From: Streptomyces sp. f51
Lineage (GTDB): Bacteria > Actinomycetota > Actinomycetes > Streptomycetales > Streptomycetaceae
DNA: 64,000 bases
Assembly (NCBI RefSeq): GCF_037940415.1
Contig: NZ_CP149798.1
Span: forward strand, 310,001 to 374,000
Reading direction: 5' to 3'
Positions 59,399-64,000 of the stretch are shown piece after piece. Position numbers and translations under genes: made by a program. The notes below the pieces were generated by a model that did not search any database, was not told where the DNA came from, and saw only the letters and a program-made list of their open reading frames with translations. Within the stretch, counting starts at the first letter, position 1. Every line of letters starts with the position of its first letter.

Positions 59399-60160
59399 AT
59401 GGCCAGGGAACGGGCGCGGGACAAGGACGGCGAGGACGACGCCCCGGCGCGGCGGGCCAGCGACCGGGGCCACTACGGCCGGCTGAGCCGCGAACGCGTG
59501 CTCGCCGCCGCCCTGGACCTGGTGGACGAGGAGGGCCTCTCCGCGCTGAGCATGCGCCGGCTCGGCGCCCGGCTCGGCGTGGAGGCGATGGCCCTCTACC
59601 GGTACGCGGACGGCAAGGACGCCCTGCTGGACGGACTGGTGGAGGCCCTGTACCTGGAACTGGTGGAGCGCCTGTCCGCCGGTTCCCCGCCGGAGGGTGC
59701 CGCCTCGCCGGACCCGGCCGCGTGGCGCGCCGAACTCCACCGGATCGCACGGGCGATGTACGAGGTCTGTCTCGCTCATCCCCGGGCCGTGCCGTTGCTG
59801 TCCACCCGTATGCTCGCCGTCCCGTTGGCCAGGAGACCGCTCGCCGTGCTCAAGGAGCACGAGCGTGTCCTCGCCCTGCTCATGGACGCGGGGCTCGGCC
59901 TTGAGCGCTCCGCGGCGGTCTTCCGTGCCTTCACCGGCTGGGCGCTCGGTTATGTCTCCGTGGAGCTGCGGGCCATGGTGGACAACCCCGAGGAGGTGGA
60001 CCCCGCCTTCCGTCTGGGACTGCACCGGATGCCGCCCCAGGAACTGCCCCGGCTCCGCGAGATCGCCGCGACCCTCGCCGAGCGCGGCGGCCCGGAGGGT
60101 CTGGACGCCGGTCTGGACGCCCTGCTCGACCGCTTCGCACCCGAGTCCGCGCAGGACTGA
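59399..60160 (+). CDS. TetR-family regulator (TetR_C type)
   Basis: This 253-residue regulator has an N-terminal disordered basic leader, then the HTH GRLSRERVLAAALDLVDEEGLSALSMRRLGARLGVEAMALYRYADGKDALLDGL. It has a TetR-class C-terminal domain (MARAMYEVCLAHPRAVPLLSTR-like; FTGWALGYVSVELRAM). It probably controls the divergent GH15 gene and itself through the GCATACG repeats. The start follows GGAGGCAGGGC. The ligand is unknown; tetracycline resistance is not implied. Confidence 0.9.
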   Translation: MARERARDKDGEDDAPARRASDRGHYGRLSRERVLAAALDLVDEEGLSALSMRRLGARLGVEAMALYRYADGKDALLDGLVEALYLELVERLSAGSPPEGAASPDPAAWRAELHRIARAMYEVCLAHPRAVPLLSTRMLAVPLARRPLAVLKEHERVLALLMDAGLGLERSAAVFRAFTGWALGYVSVELRAMVDNPEEVDPAFRLGLHRMPPQELPRLREIAATLAERGGPEGLDAGLDALLDRFAPESAQD

Positions 60161-60233
60161 GCGGCGACGACGCACGGCGGCCCCGTGGCCCGCCACCGCT
60201 CGTGCTGAAGATGCACCGGCCCTTCCCCCGTGC

Positions 60234-60239
60234 CTACGA
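60234..60239 (+). promoter_or_regulatory. -10 element before the GGDEF-EAL fusion gene
   Basis: TACGAT matches the actinomycete -10 consensus; no convincing -35 is seen 17-18 bp upstream. The expected transcription start is near 60246, upstream of the TTG start at 60326. Confidence 0.35.
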
Positions 60240-60325
60240 TCAACAATGCCCCGGAACCCGGCGAACGGTCCTGTGCCGTCCGATGCGACGGCCCCGTGCC
60301 GTCCGACGTAGGGAGGCGGTTCGGC

Positions 60326-63300
60326 TTGCTGCGGGCACTTCGCCTCGGAGGCGGCTTGCTGCGGCCACGGCGCCTCGGTGTGTACACCCTCCTGGTCGCG
60401 GCCACCACCATCGTGTACATGGCCGTCTCCTTCACCCGGACCCCGCTGTGGGCCGTCATCGGACTCGGCGGCGTCGCGGCCATGCTCACGGGGATCGTCG
60501 TCAACCGCCCGGCGCACCGCTGGCCGTGGCTGCTGCTGGCCGCGGGGCTGCTGGCGTTCTCCGCGGGCGACACGTCGTACAACGTGATGGAGTCGTACTT
60601 CCACTTCAACAACCCGTTCCCCTCCCCCGCGGACGCCTGCTACCTCGCCGTGTATCCGCTGTTCGCCGGCGGTCTCTACGGACTCGTCCGCTACCGCTGG
60701 CCCGGCCACGACCTGCCGAGCCTGCTCGACGCGCTGATCTTCGCCCTGGGTCTGGCCCTGCCCGTCTGGGTCTTCCTGGTGCAGCCGCTCACCCACGTGC
60801 CCGGCATGACCTGGCAGCAGCGCGCCATCAGCATCGCCTACCCGCTCGGCGACGTGCTCGTCCTCGCGATGCTGACCCGCCTGCTGGTGTCCGGCTCCGG
60901 CTCCGGCCGCATCCCCTCACTCCGCCTCCTCGTCCTCGGCACGGCGACCCTGCTCACCTTCGACATCGCGTACGGGATCCTCCAGCTGAACGACCTGTGG
61001 CAGACCGGGACCCTGCTCGACTCCGGCTGGATCGTGTTCTACACGGCCTGGGGCCTCGCAGGACTGCATCCCTCGATGGTGCAGCTGACCCGGCCCGTGG
61101 TGCGGCGCGAGTCGCTGCGGCCCACACGCCGTCGGCTGCTCGCGCTCGCCGCGGCCACCCTGGTGGCACCCGCGATCCTGCTCTACGAGGGGCGGCGCGG
61201 GAACGCCCAGGACGCCGCCGTCATCGCGGTCTTCTCGGCGGCGCTCTTCCTGCTGGTGCTGCTGCGCCTGTCCGGGATGGTGGTGGCCCACCGCAACGCC
61301 GTGGAACGCGAGTTGGCCCTGCGCACCGCGGCCACCGCCCTCGTCGCGGCCGTCCGGCCGCAGGACGTGGAGATGGCGTGCGACACCGCGGTCAGCACGC
61401 TGTTCGGGTCCACGGTCGCCTACCGGAGCCTCGTGCTGCCGGCCGAGTACGCGAACGGGCTGGCCACCCGCCGCTCCGAGCTGGTGGCCACCGAGCAGCT
61501 CGGAGCGGACATCGCCGGCCGGCTCGACGGCCTGCCCAACACGCTCGTGTGCCCGATGATCCCGCCCGACGAGCCGACCGAACAGCTGCCCGGCGTCCTG
61601 CTGGCGGCCGGTCCCGAGCAGCAGCTCCGCGAGATCCAGAGCTCCCTTGAGATCCTCGCCTCGCACGCCGGTCTGGCCGTGGAACGCATCGCGCTGCGCC
61701 AGGAGATCACCCGCAAGGAGAGCGAGGCGTACTTCCGCACGCTGGTGCGCAACGCCTCGGACGTCATCCTCATCGTCGAGGACGACAACACGGTCCGGTA
61801 CGCGAGCCCGTCCGCGCGCGCCGTGTTCGGCCAGGCCGAGCTGACCGGGGCGCCCCTGCCCGAACTGGTGGACTCCAGGGACCGGACCCGGGTCGTCAAG
61901 GGACTCGCGGCCCTGCGCGAGGACGGGGGCTCGGAGAACCACGACCACTGGTGGGTGCTGCGCGACGGCGGCCGCATCGAGGTCGAGGTGCGGTGCAGCG
62001 ACCTGCGCCAGGACCCCACGGTGGCGGGGCTCGTCATCACGCTGCGGGACGTGACCGAGCAGCGGCGTCTGGAACACGAGCTGACCGAGCGCGCCTTCCA
62101 CGATCCCCTGACCGGTCTGCCCAACCGGACCCTGCTCCTGGAGCGGATCGAGCGCGCGCTGCTGCGCAGCCGCCGCGGGGCGAGCCTGACCTGTCTGCTC
62201 TTCATCGACCTCGACGACTTCAAGATGGTCAACGACACGATGGGGCACTCGACCGGCGACCATCTCCTGACGGCCGTCGGCGAACGGCTCTCGGGCGCCC
62301 TGCGCCGCACGGACACCGCCGCACGGCTCGGGGGCGACGAGTTCGCGGTGCTGATGGAGGACGCGAAGAAACCGCTCGACGCCGAACTGCTCGCGGCGCA
62401 GGTGATCCAGGCTCTGAGCAGGCCGTTCAGCCTCCGTGAGGGCTCGGTGAACGTGTCCGCGAGCGTCGGCGTGGCCACCGCGAGGGACAGCACGGACGCC
62501 GAGGAACTCCTCGGCCACGCCGACCTGGCCCTCTACGCGGCGAAGGCGGCCGGCAAGCGGCAGTGGCGCAGGTTCCTGCCCCGGCTGCGGGTGCGGATGG
62601 TGGAACGACACGATCTCCAGGCCCGTCTCGACGGCGCGGTGGCCCGGTCCGAGTTCACCCTGCGCTACCAGCCCGTCGTCGACATCGCCGCGGGCGAGGT
62701 CGTCGGCTTCGAGGCCCTGGCCCGCTGGCCGCGTCCGCACCACGAGCCGGTTCCGCCCGACCAGTTCATCGCCCTCGCCGAGGAGACCGGGCACATCACA
62801 CCGCTGGGTGCGTGGGTGCTGTCGAACGCCGTCACCGACATGGCCGGACTTCAGAGGTCGGCCCACGGGGCCGACCCGCCGTACGTCAGCGTCAACGTCT
62901 CCCCCCGCCAGTTCCGCGACAGCGGCTTCCTCGGCGAGGTGCGCAAGGCGCTGGAGACTCCGGGACTTGCGCCCGGGTCGCTCCAGCTGGAGCTCACCGA
63001 GACGGTGCTGATGCGCCGGGACGCCCAGATCCAGGCGGTGCTGTACTCGCTCAAGGATCTCGGCGTGCACATAGCCGTCGACGACTTCGGCAGCGGCTAC
63101 TCGTCGCTGCGGTACCTGCGGGACTTCCCCGTCGACGTACTGAAGATCGACAAGACGTTCATCGACGACATCGCGCTGGACACTCGACAGGTCGCGCTGG
63201 TCGAGGGAATAGTCGGTCTCGCCGACACACTGGGTATCCAGGTGATCGCCGAGGGGATCGAGGATCCGGTGCAGCGGGATCTCCTGGCCGGCATGGGATG

Positions 63301-64000
63301 CCGGTTCGGACAGGGGTTCCTCTTCGCCCGGCCGATGACGGTGCAGCAGAGCGAGTTCCTGCTGCGGCAGCGCGACGGGGTTCGCAACCCGGTACGGCCC
63401 ACCGCCGCGAAGGCGGAAACGAGGTACGGAATGGGACAGACGGAGCCGGCGCCCGCCGACCCCCACGACGATCGGCCGTCCCCGCCCGAGACGGCGCAGA
63501 CCGACGGCGAACGGACGGAGGGCCCGCGACCCGAAGGCCCACAGCCCGAGAACCCCCGACAGGACGGCCCGCCGGCCGAGCAGACCCGATCCGGCGGCCC
63601 TCCGGCCGACAGCACACGCCCCGACCTCCCTCGGTCCGAGAACGAGCGGTCCGACGACCCGCGGACCGGGAACCCACGCTCCGACGGAGGGCCCGCCGAG
63701 GGCACACGCCGGTCCAGGCGCTGGCGGGACCTGGAGCATCTGCGGCAGACCAGCCCCATGAGCGACGCCGTCCTGGACGAGGTGCGCGGCCGGCACATCC
63801 GCAGCGGCGACCACTGGATGATCGACTTCGCCTCCTGCAACTACCTCGGCTTCGACTGCGATCCGGAGATCATCCAGGCGATCGAGCCGGCCGTACGGCG
63901 CTGGGGCACCCACCCCAGCTGGTCGCGGCTCATCGGCAGTCCCCGGCTGTACCCCGACATCGAGGAGCGGCTCGCCGACCTGCTCGGTGCGCCGGACACG
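60326..64000 (+). CDS. Membrane PAS-GGDEF-EAL protein fused to PLP-dependent alpha-oxoamine-synthase-like enzyme (3' end beyond window)
   Basis: One uninterrupted frame of at least 1225 codons runs off the right edge. Order: about ten membrane spans (residues 18-330), a GAF-like/linker part, PAS (YFRTLVRNASDVILIVEDD), GGDEF with intact active site (LTGLPNRTLLLERIERAL; LLFIDLDDFKMVNDTMGH; ARLGGDEFAVL), EAL intact (GFEALARWPRP; VNVSPRQF; ELTETVLM; VDDFGSGYSSLRYLRDFP; VIAEGIED). About 120 Pro/Arg/Asp-rich disordered residues follow. From about residue 1133 comes a PLP fold type I start: DFASCNYLGFDCDPEIIQAI...WGTHPSWSRLIGSPRLYPDIEERLADLLG. The TTG start at 60326 has GGGAGG; GTG at 60296 is possible. 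It would make and/or break cyclic-di-GMP at the membrane and also carry a biosynthetic enzyme. The minus-strand frame opposite is a shadow. Confidence 0.85.
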   Translation, partial: MLRALRLGGGLLRPRRLGVYTLLVAATTIVYMAVSFTRTPLWAVIGLGGVAAMLTGIVVNRPAHRWPWLLLAAGLLAFSAGDTSYNVMESYFHFNNPFPSPADACYLAVYPLFAGGLYGLVRYRWPGHDLPSLLDALIFALGLALPVWVFLVQPLTHVPGMTWQQRAISIAYPLGDVLVLAMLTRLLVSGSGSGRIPSLRLLVLGTATLLTFDIAYGILQLNDLWQTGTLLDSGWIVFYTAWGLAGLHPSMVQLTRPVVRRESLRPTRRRLLALAAATLVAPAILLYEGRRGNAQDAAVIAVFSAALFLLVLLRLSGMVVAHRNAVERELALRTAATALVAAVRPQDVEMACDTAVSTLFGSTVAYRSLVLPAEYANGLATRRSELVATEQLGADIAGRLDGLPNTLVCPMIPPDEPTEQLPGVLLAAGPEQQLREIQSSLEILASHAGLAVERIALRQEITRKESEAYFRTLVRNASDVILIVEDDNTVRYASPSARAVFGQAELTGAPLPELVDSRDRTRVVKGLAALREDGGSENHDHWWVLRDGGRIEVEVRCSDLRQDPTVAGLVITLRDVTEQRRLEHELTERAFHDPLTGLPNRTLLLERIERALLRSRRGASLTCLLFIDLDDFKMVNDTMGHSTGDHLLTAVGERLSGALRRTDTAARLGGDEFAVLMEDAKKPLDAELLAAQVIQALSRPFSLREGSVNVSASVGVATARDSTDAEELLGHADLALYAAKAAGKRQWRRFLPRLRVRMVERHDLQARLDGAVARSEFTLRYQPVVDIAAGEVVGFEALARWPRPHHEPVPPDQFIALAEETGHITPLGAWVLSNAVTDMAGLQRSAHGADPPYVSVNVSPRQFRDSGFLGEVRKALETPGLAPGSLQLELTETVLMRRDAQIQAVLYSLKDLGVHIAVDDFGSGYSSLRYLRDFPVDVLKIDKTFIDDIALDTRQVALVEGIVGLADTLGIQVIAEGIEDPVQRDLLAGMGCRFGQGFLFARPMTVQQSEFLLRQRDGVRNPVRPTAAKAETRYGMGQTEPAPADPHDDRPSPPETAQTDGERTEGPRPEGPQPENPRQDGPPAEQTRSGGPPADSTRPDLPRSENERSDDPRTGNPRSDGGPAEGTRRSRRWRDLEHLRQTSPMSDAVLDEVRGRHIRSGDHWMIDFASCNYLGFDCDPEIIQAIEPAVRRWGTHPSWSRLIGSPRLYPDIEERLADLLGAPDT

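Noticed and set aside
59399..60160. Tetracycline-resistance function for the TetR protein
   Set aside because: TetR_C-type domain only indicates family; the divergent gene is a GH15 glycosidase and no efflux pump is nearby.
60917..63913. 998-codon open frame on the minus strand
   Set aside because: It is the antisense shadow of the GGDEF-EAL-PLP gene; the plus-strand frame has complete PAS, GGDEF and EAL motifs and high third-position GC, while the minus frame shows no family and biased low-complexity composition.

Overview
The window is very GC-rich, with strong G/C preference at third codon positions, frequent GTG starts, short leaderless-looking promoters and gene families typical of actinomycete chromosomes (LitR, RskA, AAHS transporters, DGPF/ECF pairs, RHS proteins). 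A Streptomyces or close relative is by far the best fit. There are no rRNA or tRNA genes, no complete insertion sequence and no CRISPR array. I see 50 protein-coding loci, counting a 27-codon leader peptide, a 38-codon small gene and one gene remnant.

Layout. (1) 1-8.9 kb is an energy/hypoxia-stress block: two universal stress proteins, a GH65 glycoside phosphorylase, phosphoketolase, PPK2 polyphosphate kinase, zinc alcohol dehydrogenase, and a small repeat protein with a TTA codon. (2) 8.9-10.5 kb is an ECF42-type sigma factor coupled to a DGPF (YCII) protein. (3) 10.5-14.1 kb is an organosulfur-scavenging block: an acyl-CoA-dehydrogenase-like flavoenzyme, SsuD/MsuD monooxygenase, an SfnB remnant and an FMN reductase, preceded by a leaderless cysteine-containing leader peptide and an attenuator-like terminator. 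(4) 14.2-18.1 kb holds small genes and an MMPL exporter with its MarR regulator. (5) 18.2-31.4 kb is a photo-oxidative-stress island: SDR-DUF2867 protein, photolyase, DUF4142 protein, B12-binding photoreceptor regulator LitR, divergent ECF sigma, SigK-RskA pair, and a four-gene translationally coupled operon (FAD oxidoreductase, DUF1365, cyclopropane-synthase-like methyltransferase, DUF1295) resembling bacterial furan-fatty-acid/singlet-oxygen genes. The same SigK-like promoter motif lies before sigK and before this operon. An acyl-CoA ligase lies upstream.

(6) 31.5-37.7 kb has a GNAT protein, an APC permease with divergent ROK regulator, a secreted DUF4350-like/jelly-roll protein, a GlsB-type membrane protein and an unknown protein. 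(7) 37.8-44.5 kb is a 2228-residue secreted RHS/YD-repeat protein ending in a deaminase-like toxin domain. (8) 44.9-51.7 kb holds a GNAT protein and then a gallate-type ring-cleavage pathway (GalB, GalC, GalD, a VOC extradiol dioxygenase, AAHS transporter) with a GntR regulator; a GntR-type operator core is found both at the regulator and before the transporter. (9) 51.9-60.2 kb has a secreted cupin, a second EF-G, a small gene, an MBL hydrolase, GalE, a GH15 glucosidase and a divergent TetR regulator. (10) The window ends inside an unusual protein: about ten membrane spans, PAS, intact GGDEF, intact EAL, a disordered linker and then the beginning of a PLP-dependent alpha-oxoamine-synthase-like enzyme in one uninterrupted reading frame.

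Most notable for follow-up: the GGDEF-EAL-PLP fusion, the LitR/SigK/fatty-acid-modification island with its shared promoter, the leader-peptide attenuator on the sulfur operon, and the RHS deaminase toxin. All functions are inferred by reading motifs and known families. No database search was run.
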